Assembly: GCA_024509875.1 (NCBI GenBank)
Contig: JAMPIV010011343.1
Location: 26,790 to 90,789, forward strand
Length of the DNA: 64,000 bases
Reading direction: 5' to 3'
Origin: Oreohelix idahoensis
Taxonomy: Eukaryota; Mollusca; Gastropoda; Stylommatophora; Oreohelicidae
The translations under genes and the position numbers were made by a program. Each line of letters begins with the position of its first letter. Positions within the stretch are counted from its first letter, which is position 1. Positions 31,194 through 41,450 of this stretch are shown here, piece by piece. The notes beneath the pieces are model-generated. The model did not search any database. It was given only the letters and a program-made list of their open reading frames with translations, and had not been told where the DNA came from.

Positions 31194-32690
31194 ATGTCTA
31201 CATTGGACTACTTTATTACACAAGGGAGAGCCCTTGATAAGACTGGTCAACAGTTAGAACAGTGGGCTGTTGCTCAGTATGACAAAGCATTAGCTGCAGA
31301 AGCAAAAAAGGTCAGGCTGAAGAGAAAATATTAGCAAGCAAAGCTGATATTGCTGCTGAACAAAAGAAATTGCAGATGCAGGTGGAGGAAAGGAGATTTG
31401 AAGCTGAACAAAAGAGATTAGACAAAGAAGCTGCTGCAGAGGAGAGGAAAGCTCAAGCTGCTGCAGAGGAGAGGAAAGCTCAAGCTGAGGCTGAAATCAG
31501 AAAAATGGAACATGAGGAAAGAAAACAGAAGATGGAACTTGATGAAAAACTCGCAACTTTGGAGTTAGAGAAATTGAAATTGGCGAGTACGGGTGCTCAG
31601 CAAACAACTTCGAGTACGACAAGGGAGTTTGTTAGTAGGATTAAATTGCCTCATTTCAATCCTTTAAAGGATGACGTAGCAGATTATCTAGATAGATTCC
31701 AATTTTTGTGCGATACGCATAACATAAAAAAGGAAAAATATGTTGAACAACTGATGCCATTTTTTACAGGTGACACAGTGACTACTCTTATGACAATAGA
31801 CGAACATGAGAGGACTAATTATGATGTTGTCAGGGCAGCATTACTAAAAAAATATCAACTAAAACAAGAAGACTATCGTCTTCGTTTTAGGACAATGTTG
31901 CCAGAAAATGGAGTAGATTTCTCTGATTTTGTTACAAAGATACGTCGTACATTTACACGATGGGTTGAGTTGTCTCAGATTGAGAAAACATATGAAGGTC
32001 TAATGGACTTATTATTGCGGGATAAGGTTTTGTCATCTGTTAATGATTCTTTTCTTGCATTCCTTCATGAGCGTAAGCCTAAAAACTTAAAAGAAATGGA
32101 GGAATACTGTTGTCAGTATGCCACAGCACATCCCCATGCTACAGTTAGCAATTCTAAAGTGAAAGAAGGGTTGCCAGCTGCGTCGGCAACACCATATGGC
32201 CCTAATTTCAAAAAAAAAATTTCAGGGTGCTCAACAAAATTGGAATAGGGGAAGTAATCAAAATTACACTCAGAAGCGGAGTAATCCAACACATGATGGT
32301 TCTTCGTCTATGCAGTGGAGACAAGATGGTAGTTCTCGTAATTTTAGTGGTAATAATTTGAGACACTTTCGCAAAGGCTATCCAAATAATAACTATTCAA
32401 ATTTTCGAGGTAATCATTCTCGACGTCAAGATTATGACGATGGTGAATTTAGAAACCGGGATTCAAACCGGAATGATGATTACAATAGGCAATATGATAA
32501 CAATTACAGGGGAAATGATAGTCGAAATAATTACAGGGGAAATGATAATCGAGGTAGACCTAGGTTTAACAAAAAAAGACCTTACCAACAGGCAAACTCT
32601 GCACAACAAGAGTTTGATGGAGCCTGTAATACAGCAAATGATAGTGGTAACTCTAGGGCTATCACTGGTTGTGCTTTCGATTTTGGGAGA
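31194..32690 (+). pseudogene. gag: Gag with coiled coil and Asn/Arg/Gly-rich tail, frameshifted
   Basis: ATG at 31194 (MSTLDYFITQGRALDKTGQ). The frame shifts at an A-AAA-AAG run (31304-31310), where only 39 residues have been read, and continues one base back as a long Lys/Glu/Ala heptad coiled coil. The capsid-like section is at about 31620-32200 (FVSRIKLPHFNPLKDDV, GDTVTTLMTI, KKYQLKQEDYRLRFRTMLP). A second break at the A run near 32209-32218 leads to the Asn/Arg/Gly-rich C-terminus with repeated YRGND. There is no CCHC knuckle. Gag would form the particle and bind RNA through its basic tail. Confidence 0.88.
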
Positions 32691-34400
32691 GCAACTGAAT
32701 GCCCCCAATGCTTAACATTGTTTGACTCATCAACTGTATCTACGCTAAGTTGTGGTCACCCTCTTCCTGCTCTACCTGCTACAGTTGCGCATGATGGGAG
32801 AGGATCTCTCATCTTAGATAAAGGTCTAATAAATGATAGGCTAGTCTCAGTACTTTTCGATTCGGGATGTACTACCGTCGGGGTTAAGGAGTCTCTGATA
32901 GATCCTTGCTGTGCCACTGGAAAAACAATCAAATGTGTTACATTTGGTGGTACTATGGAAAGTTATCCTACTGCTATTATTAGGATTGACACTCCTTTCT
33001 TTACAGGAGATGTCCATGCATGTCTTCTTCCTAATCCTATTGCGGATCTTATAATCGGTCGTATTCATGGGGTTAAGGAATGCACCCCGCAACAAATTTC
33101 TAGTTGGGAAGAAAAAAACATTCAAACGGTCAATGCAGTGATGACAAGAGCTCAAGCTCTTAATCCCCCAACTTCATCTGATAATAGTAATGAAGTTGAT
33201 AGCCAAGACGAGCACTTGGTGATTTCCCATGACTCGTTTGTTAAACGTCAAGAAGAGGATCCTTCTTTGAAGAAATACTTCCTTCTGGCAAAGAAAGGGG
33301 ATCCCAATCAAAATACGAATCACAAATCGTATATTACTATGAAGAATGGTATATTGGTACGAATGGTACAACACTCGGACAAGTCTATGCATTCGCAAAT
33401 TCTTGTGCCTAAGTGTATGAGAGCCTTAATTCTTCGGCATGCACACGATTCTCAGTGTGCTGGACACATGGGTTTTTCCAGAACTAAAACTAGAGTCCTT
33501 GCGTCATTCTTTTGGCCATTCGTGAATAAAGACATCCGAATTTATTGCCGATCTTGCAAAATTTGTCAAAAGGTCAAGTCTAGGGGTCCGAGACATGCTG
33601 CTCCTATTCAGGCTGCAGATATTCCGATTCGGCCGTTTCAGAAAATGGCTATAGACATCATTGGTCCGTTCAAAAATTAAGTCAGCCAGAGGACACCAAT
33701 TTATCCTCACTTGCGTGGACATGTGCACGCGTTGGCCAGAGGCTATTCCTCTGAAGAGCATATCAACTGTCGATATCGCTGATGCTCTTTGGCTCGTATT
33801 TTCTCGTCTGGGATTCCCCGGAGAAATACTGTCGGATCACGGCACTCAGTTAATTTCGGACGTTATGTCTCAGGTAATGGCTACGCTAGACATTAAAAGG
33901 TCTCTCAGTAGTATTTATCATCCAATGTCCAATGGATTGGTAGAACGTCTTAACAGGACACTAAAGAACTTACTTGGCAAGATAACGGAGGATCATCCTG
34001 AAGATTGGGACAGGGTTTTACCTGCAGTCCTCTTTGCCTATAGAGAGGTTCCCAACGAGCATACAGGGTTTTCTCCTTTCGAACTTGTCTTTGGCGCGCA
34101 ACCGCGCGGGCCAATGTCCTTGTTACACGATTTGATAACTTCCGATAATATTGACGATGATACACAATCGTCATATGAATATGTTATAGCTCTTAGAGAA
34201 AAGATTATCGAATCGTGCAGGTTAGCAACTTCATCTCCGAATTTGCGAAAGAAAAAGCTAGGCGATTTGCTAATAAGAAAAGACGCCTACGTCAACTTTG
34301 TCCTGGAGACAAAGCATATGTCTTACTGCCCTCAAGAGAGAATAGACTTCTCATTTCTTGGAAGGGTCCATACACTATAGTCTCGAAAATTTCTGATGTC
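32690..34400 (+). pseudogene. pol: Cys/His motif, protease and integrase, frameshifted
   Basis: Opens with CPQCLTLFDSSTVSTL and SCGHPLPALPA, a Cys-x2-Cys...Cys-x-His pattern conserved with the related element. The protease core follows (LFDSGCTTVGV near 32855 and LPNPIADLIIGR near 33028). The integrase HHCC domain is at about 33430-33580 (HAHDSQCAGHMGF, YCRSCKICQKVK). The catalytic Asp, Asp and Glu are in KMAIDIIGPF, LSDHGTQLI and NGLVERLNRTL. One extra A near 33672 and another single-base change near 34235 split it into three frames. Integrase lies before RT. Confidence 0.92.
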
Positions 34401-36037
34401 GACTATATTGTCGATGTGGATGGAAGGCATAAAACCTTCCATATAAATATGTTAACAGAGTTTATTGAACGTCCAGACTATTTACAGCCTATTTTCCAGG
34501 CGACGGACGACTCTCCAGTTCAACATGGTCACATCTCATCCCTGTCCGTTATACAGGATGAGGAAACTATTTTTTCTGACGTGAACTTACCTCTTCCTGC
34601 GATTCCACTTACTTCAACGGAATCGTGGAGAGACGTTACAGTCTCTTCCAACTTGTCTTTTGAGGAACAACGTCAAGTATCCTCTACGTTAAAATCATAT
34701 CAGGATGTCCTTACCGACATTCCTGGACACACAGATGTCATAGAACATGACATCATACTTACTGATCGTAATCCGATCAGAGTAAGACCATACCCAATAC
34801 CTATTCATTTTCAAGCACAAGTCGAGAAAGAATTGGATGAAATGATTCAACTACAAATAATTGAACCATCCACTTCAGCTTATTCTTCGTCGATAGTTAT
34901 TGTTCGAAAGAAAGACAATAACATACGTCTTTGCGTTGATTATCGCAAATTAAATCAAGTTACGAAGTTCGATGCTGAACCTATGCCGTTATTAGATGAT
35001 CTACTTATTAGACTTTCTAAAGCTAAATTCTTTACTAAACTAGACTTGTCGAAAGGTTATTGGCAAGTCCCACTGACGGAACACGCCAAACCTCTCACTG
35101 CTTTTTCGACACCTAGGGGTCTGTTTCAATGGAATTTTATGCCTTTCGGGCTTATGAACGCCCCAGCGACTTTCGTGCGCATGATGCGACGAATTCTATC
35201 AGATCGTGCAGATGTCATTGCATATTTAGACGACATCTGTCTTTTCAGCGATACTTGGGAAGAACACTATGTGGGTCTAAAGGAATTGCTATCTACTCTA
35301 CGTGAGCATAGATTGACTGCTTAAACCCTCTAAAGCTTTTGTTGGGTTTAGTGAAATTTCCTTCCTAGGTCATCGAGTTGGTCATGGTCTGTTGAAGACA
35401 GAGGACCAAAACATTTCAAAGATATTAAATATCTCGGTTCCGAAGACAAAAAAGCAAGTGCGTAGTCTCTTGGGATTGATACAATTCTATGGAAGATTCA
35501 TTGAGAATCTGTCCTCCATTATGGCACCACTTTCAACGTTATTGAAAAAAGGTTCTCCTAATATGGTGCGTTGGTCCCAAGAATGCCAATCTTCATTGGA
35601 TCAGGTTAAGAATTTGTTCTCATCATCCTATCTTAAGACTACCGACGATTGATAAGACATTTGTCCTTCGTAGTGATGCCTCTTCCACTGGCATTGGAGC
35701 GGCACTAATGCAGGAATATTCAGGAACTCTGCATCCTGTAATGTATATTTCTAGGAAGCTAAATGCGGCAGAAAGGAATTACTCGGTTTTGGACCGTGAA
35801 TTGTTGGCTATGGTTTGGTCCATTCTTAAGCTACAAAGGTTCCTTCTGGGCGCGCATTTCTTTATGGAAACCGACCAAAAAGCTCTTACGGCTATGCAAA
35901 GTAAGGATTTGAAGAGCTCGAGATCTACTCGTTATGCTATTGCTCTTCAGCCTTTCCATTTCACGGTGCGAGCTATCCGTGGTTCGGATAATGTGATGGC
36001 GGACATATTGTCTAGATGCCCACATGATTCCAGTTAA
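34401..36037 (+). pseudogene. pol: Reverse transcriptase and RNase H, frameshifted
   Basis: The frame running from 34215 to 35324 contains [55 protein letters not shown] and IAYLDDICLF (YLDD at about 35222). It is broken by an extra T near 35323, continues as SKAFVGFSEISFLGHRVGHG, breaks again near 35635, and ends with RNase H (LRSDASSTGIGAALMQ, RELLAMVWSI, ETDQKAL) and a stop at 36035-36037. Catalytic RT and RNase H residues are present. The breaks are single bases. Homologous frames in the element at 13449-15464 cover the same points without shifts. Confidence 0.93.
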
Positions 36038-36468
36038 ATCTTGTGTCCTAGTTTTTCCTGATATATTTTCAGACTTAGGTCTGTCTTTAATATCATAATA
36101 TGTTGTAATACAAATGTATTTGGATGATGTTTAGATAATTTAACAAATTTCATTTTGTCCATCCATCAGTGATATGTTGCTAAAATAGCATTGACATTTG
36201 TATATTGCTATGATTATATTATTTAGTAATGTTTGATATATGATTGGTATTGCCAGCAACTTAGGTTTCTTGAATGGTATCCCTTAGTTTGTTTGGCTTA
36301 AAGGAAATATTTTCTCCTATGTTGGGAGATGATTTGTACCCTCTTCTATTGTACCTGATATTAGGTTCATTGTTTGCATGAGCACAGAAGTGATACTGGT
36401 GCTATCTTGCTCATGAACATATTAAAAAAAAAAATTGCATTTTTTTTTTTACAGGGGGGTGGTAGTAA
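36038..36468 (+). other. 3' untranslated region and polypurine tract
   Basis: Non-coding, AT-rich. It has long A and T runs at 36423-36450 and ends with ACAGGGGGGTGGTAGTAA directly before the 3' LTR, the likely plus-strand primer. Confidence 0.75.
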
Positions 36469-37614
36469 TGTTGCTGTCATTTTCGACGGAGTCATCTGTC
36501 AAGTTATTTGCTTATGTTTGTATCATAAGTATAATTGTGTCTTTACCTGCGATGTCAGGTTGATTAGGGGTTGTCTTCCCTTGTTTATTCATTCATTGTG
36601 TTTGACCTTTAGGGTCAGAGGTTGACAGTTCGGCGTAGGCCTATGGGAAGGTTTTTTAAGCGGGAGTGAGATATACTTCCGGGAAGCCGGAAGGTCCTGT
36701 TTTTCTGAAGGGACCAAGAGTCCATTGTTTTTTCGGGGAGAATCTTCGAAGTAACTGCTATGGCAGTTTTCCCCAGTGAATCTCTGTGCGTCGGGATGAC
36801 GACAGAATTCCTTGTGATGTTCTGAGGATTCATTTGCCAGGTAATACCGACCTTTATGCATTATTACGCTTTTCGGTGGCAGAACATGTAAAGGATTACC
36901 TAGGGTGAACAGCAGCTCACTGATCCGCCATTTCAGAACTTATATATTTGTGCTCGAGGTAGCCATCCAAGACTGTTAGTCTTATATTGTCCAGAAATCC
37001 AGTGACGAAGATATATTGTGGGAGCCGCAGATTGGCGGAACTTCTACCTACAATAAGTATTACTGCAGGGTTGATGATAACCTATTTAACAGAAGTACAC
37101 GGCCGACGTCAGAACGAGGCCTGTGCTTTCGGCTATTATACTACAGCCTGATAATGTGCAATTGGCGGGGAGGGCCAAGTTGCACCTGTGTGTCAAAGTG
37201 ACTAAGGCATCTGACGCGTTTAGTCAGAGACGCCAAGGGCGACGCTACGAACTGTCATTATTGAAGAACTTTGCTATTGACCATGCACGTCTATTCTGAT
37301 GTTTACCTTTTTGAATGCCAAATGTATACCTATCGATGTCAGGTCAGCATGACCTTGTTACACTGACTGTTCCTGTTGATATTATGTGTGTTCCCGTCAA
37401 TAAATGTCTTGAACATGCCTGCAGTGTCAAAGCATCCTTGATTACTGCATGTGAGAGTATGGGTTGCAGGATCTACATCTATACGAGCCTAAACACATTC
37501 GCGTCTTCATTCGCACCCACACTCAATTCATCATACGCTCGCACTACACATCTAACAACATGTATACTGTCTTGGGCCAGTGATCACATCAACAAGAGAA
37601 AAAAAACAGTTACA
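36469..37614 (+). repeat. 3' LTR
   Basis: 1,146 bp, near-identical to 28518-29661. Most differences are one-base length changes (for example CCGGGAAGG versus CCGGAAGG, and T5 versus T6 near 36730). Confidence 0.95.
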
Positions 37615-38264
37615 CATCAAAATGTGTGTATACCAGTGTTATATATATTCTCCCGAAAATCGTTACAATCAACAAAGAAAACCGTTTAAATGACGGTGTT
37701 CATGGACCGTTTGATTACACTGTATAATGGAAAGAAACCAAAAACACTTTAAGACTGCCCTTCTATCTGCTCATCCGGGAACGGAAAAAGCACACTATAA
37801 TTAAAAACCCGTCAAGTTTGACGGATTATTGCTAGTTAGAGTCTAATGTGTTATTGGGGACCGAAAGAATAATAACAATGTAACATGCCGAATATGTCCG
37901 ATAAGACGACTGAGAAAGACTGGGCATCGGGCTGGCTACCTGAATCTTTTGGAAAACAAACAAACAAAACAAATAAAATTCAAAAACACAATGAATAAGT
38001 CAATGAAACAAGAGGAAACATGCATGCATATTAGGAGCCATATTGACAAAGTTTTCGCAGCAGACGATGATATCAAAATAAGAATACAAATATACGATAA
38101 TAAAAAAATTTTGTCCCACAAAAAATGAAATAAAATAAAAGAAAATTCAACTCATAGATCGGTCTTTATTATTGTATGGTCTGAAAACGTGGAGAACAAG
38201 AAAACGATAACAAGAAAGATACACACTTTCTTAAATGGGTGATTGTGTAAAAACAAAACATAAA
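37615..38264. other. Unannotated spacer
   Basis: Continuation of the sequence interrupted at 28513. AT-rich, with an A/C-rich simple stretch near 37955-37975. No gene or known repeat is seen. The minisatellite starts at about 38265. Confidence 0.4.
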
Positions 38265-39905
38265 GATTGGAGATTTCAGGAGTAGATGTTGAGTTGGGTA
38301 TGGCACACATTGTAGATGTAAGGATTAGATGTTGAGTTGGGTATGGCACACATTGTAGATGTAAGGATTAGATGTTGAGTTGGGTATGGCACACATTGTA
38401 GATTTAAGGATTAGATGTTGAGTTGGGTATGACGCACATTGGAGATTTAAGGATTAGATGTTGAGTTGGGTATGGCACACATTGTAGATTTAAGGATTAG
38501 ATGTTGAGTTGGGTATGACGCACATTGGAGATTTAAGGATTAGATGTTGAGTTGGGTATGTCACACATTGGAGATTTAAGGAGTTGATGTTGAGTTGGGT
38601 ATGGCACACATTTTAGATTTAAGGATTAGATGTTGAGTTGGGTATGTCACACATTGGAGATTTAAGGATTAGATGTTGAGTTGGGTATGTCACACATTGG
38701 AGATTTAAGGATTAGATGTTGAGTTGGGTATGTCACACATTGGAGATTTAAGGATTAGATGTTGAGTTGGGTATGTCACACATTGGAGATTTAAGGATTA
38801 GATGTTGAGTTGGGTATGTCACACATTGGAGATTTAAGGAGTAGATGTTGAGTTGGGTATGTCACACATTGGAGATTTAAGGATTAGATGTTGAGTTGGG
38901 TATGTCACACATTGGAGATTTAAGGAGTTGATGTTGAGTTGGGTATGGCACACATTGGAGATTTAAGGATTAGATGTTGAGTTGGGTATGTCACACATTG
39001 GAGATTTAAGGATTAGATGTTGAGTTGGGTATGTCACACATTGGAGATTTAAGGATTAGATGTTGAGTTGGGTATGTCACACATTGGAGATTTAAGGATT
39101 AGATGGTGAGTTGGGTATGTCACACATTGGAGATTTAAGAATTAGATGTTGAGTTGGGTATGTCACACATTGGAGATTTAAGGAGTAGATGTTGAGTTGG
39201 GTATGTCACACATTGGAGATTTAAGGATTAGATGTTGAGTTGGGTATGTCACACATTGGAGATTTAAGGATTAGATGTTGAGTTGGGTATGTCACACATT
39301 GGAGATTTAAGGATTAGATGGTGAGTTGGGTATGTCACACATTGGAGATTTAAGAATTAGATGTTGAGTTGGGTATGTCACACATTGGTGATTTAAGGAG
39401 TAGATGTTGAGTTGGGTATGTCACACATTGGAGATTTAAGGATTAGATGTTGAGTTGGGTATGTCACACATTGGAGATTTAAGGATTAGATGTTGAGTTG
39501 GGTATATCACACATTGGAGTTTTAAGGATTAGATGTTGAGTTGGGTATGTCACACATTGGAGATTTAAGGATTAGATGTTGAGTTGGGTATGTCACACAT
39601 TGGAGATTTAAGGAGTTGATATTGAGTTGGGTATGTCACACATTGGAGATTTAAGGAGTAGATGTTGAGTTGGGTATGTCACACATTGGAGATTTAAGGA
39701 TTAGATGTTGAGTTGGGTATGTCACACATTGGAGATTTAAGGAGTAGATGTTGAGTTGGGTATGTCACACATTGGAGATTTAAGGAGTAGATGTTGAGTT
39801 GGGTATGTCACACATTGGAGATTTAAGGAGTAGATGTTGAGTTGGGTATGTCACACATTGGAGATTTAAGGATTAGATGTTGAGTTGGTTATGGCACACC
39901 TTGGA
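38265..39905. repeat. 43 bp minisatellite, about 38 copies
   Basis: Head-to-tail units of the form GGAGATTTAAGGATTAGATG + TTGAGTTGGGTATGTCACAC + ATT. Variants GGATTAG, GGAGTAG and GGAGTTG, and TATGGCAC, TATGTCAC and TATGACGC, mark subtypes. The first units contain GTAGATGTAAGG, and the middle of the array is the most homogeneous. There is no open coding frame through it. Confidence 0.97.
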
Positions 39906-40295
39906 AAGTTTTATTGTCTGAAATCTCTAGGCTTGTAGAATAAGAGTATGACCAATATTGGGGGTCAGTTTGGCAAACAGGTATACAGCGCTCATCTAAT
40001 TCTAAAGGTAACAGGTTCGGTTCCCAGTACAGTGATTATAGTTGACGGCATTTTTTATTTAGTTCCACTGGGTCCTAATGATGTCATACTTCTCTCCGAT
40101 CTTCTGGGTAGTAAGATAGGATGCTAACCTTCCCGGACAATTGTGAAAAAAAGAGGTCCCGTGTGCAAGTTGTGCGCGTTAAAAATCCCCTCAGAAGTTG
40201 GAAATTGTAAAGCGTAGGCCATACGGCTGCTGCCCTTGGCAATGGAAAACCTACCAGCAACAAAAATATTTTAAAAATTTGATTTCTGTATACAA
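39906..40295. other. Spacer with possible tRNA-like SINE trace
   Basis: AGGTAACAGGTTCGGTTCCC near 40005 resembles a weak B box, with TACAGCGCTCATC upstream where an A box could be. The match is not good enough to call a SINE. Otherwise nothing is recognised. Confidence 0.3.
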
Positions 40296-40694
40296 AAATT
40301 GGGATCCTCACCTGTGCTACGGTGTTCGTGCACTGTGCTGATACCCTTCTTGTGTGATCTAAAGGAGGAGATCGGAGCACTGATGGAATTGTCCGTGTAC
40401 AATGTGCTGAGATCGTTCATGTGTGATCTAATGGAGGAGATCGGAGCACTGATGGAGTTGTCCGTGTACACTGTGCTGAGATCGTTCATGTGTGATCTAA
40501 TGGAGGAAATCGGAGCACTGATGGAGTTGTCCGTGTACAATGTGCTGAGATCGTTCATGTGTGATATAAAGGAGGAGATGGGAGCACTGATGGAGTTGTC
40601 CGTGTACAATGTGCTGAGATCGTTCATGTGTGATCTAAAGGAGGAGATCGGAGCACTGATGGAGTTGTCCGTGTACAATGAAGATGGTCATTAA
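40296..40694. repeat. 69 bp tandem repeat, five to six copies, open in frame on both strands
   Basis: GGAGCACTGATGGAGTTGTC recurs every 69 bp (near 40374, 40443, 40512, 40581 and 40650). As 69 is 23 codons, frames stay open: the plus strand gives 23-residue repeats (LSVYNVLRSFMCDLMEEIG) and the minus strand gives MNDLSTLYTDNSISAPISS. Either could be a repeat-containing exon, but open frames on both strands are what an in-phase minisatellite produces by itself. Confidence 0.9.
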
Positions 40695-40780
40695 AACCAA
40701 ACCTAAACCAATATTACATGAAACATATGAATTCAAGACTTACGTCTTTTTGTTCTTCTCATTTTACAAGCGTCATGTCT

Positions 40781-40983
40781 AGTAGTGTACGTGGTTATGT
40801 CTCTACACAAGTTCTTGTCTATAGTGTAGTGTATGTGGTTATGTCTCTACACAAGTTCTTGTCTATAGTGTAGTGTATGTGGTTATGTCTCTACACAAGT
40901 TCTTGTCTCTAGTGTAGTGTATGTGGTTATGTCTCTACACAAGTTCTTGTCTCCAGTGTAGTGTATGTGGTTATGTCTCTACA
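40781..40983. repeat. 44 bp minisatellite, left block (4-5 copies)
   Basis: Units of TGTAGTGTATGTGGTTATGT + CTCTACACAAGTTCTTGTCT + CCAG or CTAG. The array stops at CTCTACATTAATATG, where a SINE-derived insertion begins, and resumes at about 45040 in the same orientation. Confidence 0.95.
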
Positions 40984-41162
40984 TTAATATGAAACAAATA
41001 TAAAGGTATGTTATCAGGCACTCGTAAGAAACAAAGAAGTAGAACACCAGACAACAGAAAAACAACAGACATGAGTGGCTTACTCAGGATTTGAACCCTG
41101 GACCTTCCGTGCGACAACCCCGCCTAGCTATGCAAGTGAACCACACTATCCTCCCTGCCATC
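40984..41162 (-). repeat. tRNA-derived SINE copy (minus)
   Basis: Reverse complement of 44819-44998. On the minus strand the head is GTAGATGGCAGGGAGGATAG, the A-box area is ATAGTGTGGTTCACTTGC, and the B box is GGTTCAAATCC (at about 41097-41087). The tail ends ...CATATTAAT at 40984, at the junction with the minisatellite. Confidence 0.8.
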
Positions 41163-41450
41163 TACCCATCATCAATAAATGATGTTTCGACGGCAGGTCA
41201 ATAGTGCTAAACTCTATACATAACACCGGAAGTTTTACCATTGGCAGTTCAGCCTATTAATGACGCAATCACTTCTGTTGTTCCCCTATATATCAGTATT
41301 GGTCAGTCCAACAAGACAAAGACCTAAATACTGTGTCCAGTATGATAGTAGACTTAGAACAGTGAGAACAAAACAGAGGGTAGGTTTGGTATTGTATAAA
41401 CATATATAACACATAAGGAAGGGAAACCCGAGGCTTGTAAACAGTAAATT
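41163..41450. other. Spacer and SINE-tail segment before the LINE
   Basis: 41163-41390 is unrecognised. 41410-41438 is the inverted copy of the SINE tail at 45012-45036 (AAGGAAGGGAAACCCGAGGC). 41439-41450 is the left target duplication of the LINE, AAACAGTAAATT, repeated at 44772-44783. Confidence 0.6.

Larger units (their letters stand above)
28518..37614 (+). mobile_element. Complete Gmr1-like LTR retrotransposon (order Gag-PR-IN-RT-RH)
   Basis: 9,097 bp flanked by a perfect duplication, CATCA at 28513-28517 and 37615-37619. The LTRs (28518-29661 and 36469-37614) begin TGTTGCTG and end GTTACA and differ by only about ten changes by eye, so insertion was recent. Gag, protease, integrase, RT and RNase H occur in that order on the plus strand. 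Despite the young LTRs, the coding region has at least five single-base frame breaks. The family relates closely to the element at 11534-21443 (most protein blocks align), and the solo LTR at 9414 belongs to the same family. Confidence 0.96.

Noticed and set aside
31304..31310. Programmed -1 frameshift at A-AAA-AAG in gag
   Set aside because: The heptamer fits the slippery consensus, but it falls after only 39 Gag residues, and the related element reads through this region in one frame. A one-base deletion or sequencing error is simpler.
38265..39905. CRISPR-like look of regular repeats
   Set aside because: Units are contiguous and similar along their whole 43 bp, with no unique spacers. This is a eukaryotic minisatellite.
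40000..40030. tRNA gene or SINE
   Set aside because: Only a weak B-box-like GGTTCGGTTCC is present. No cloverleaf or clear A box could be formed.
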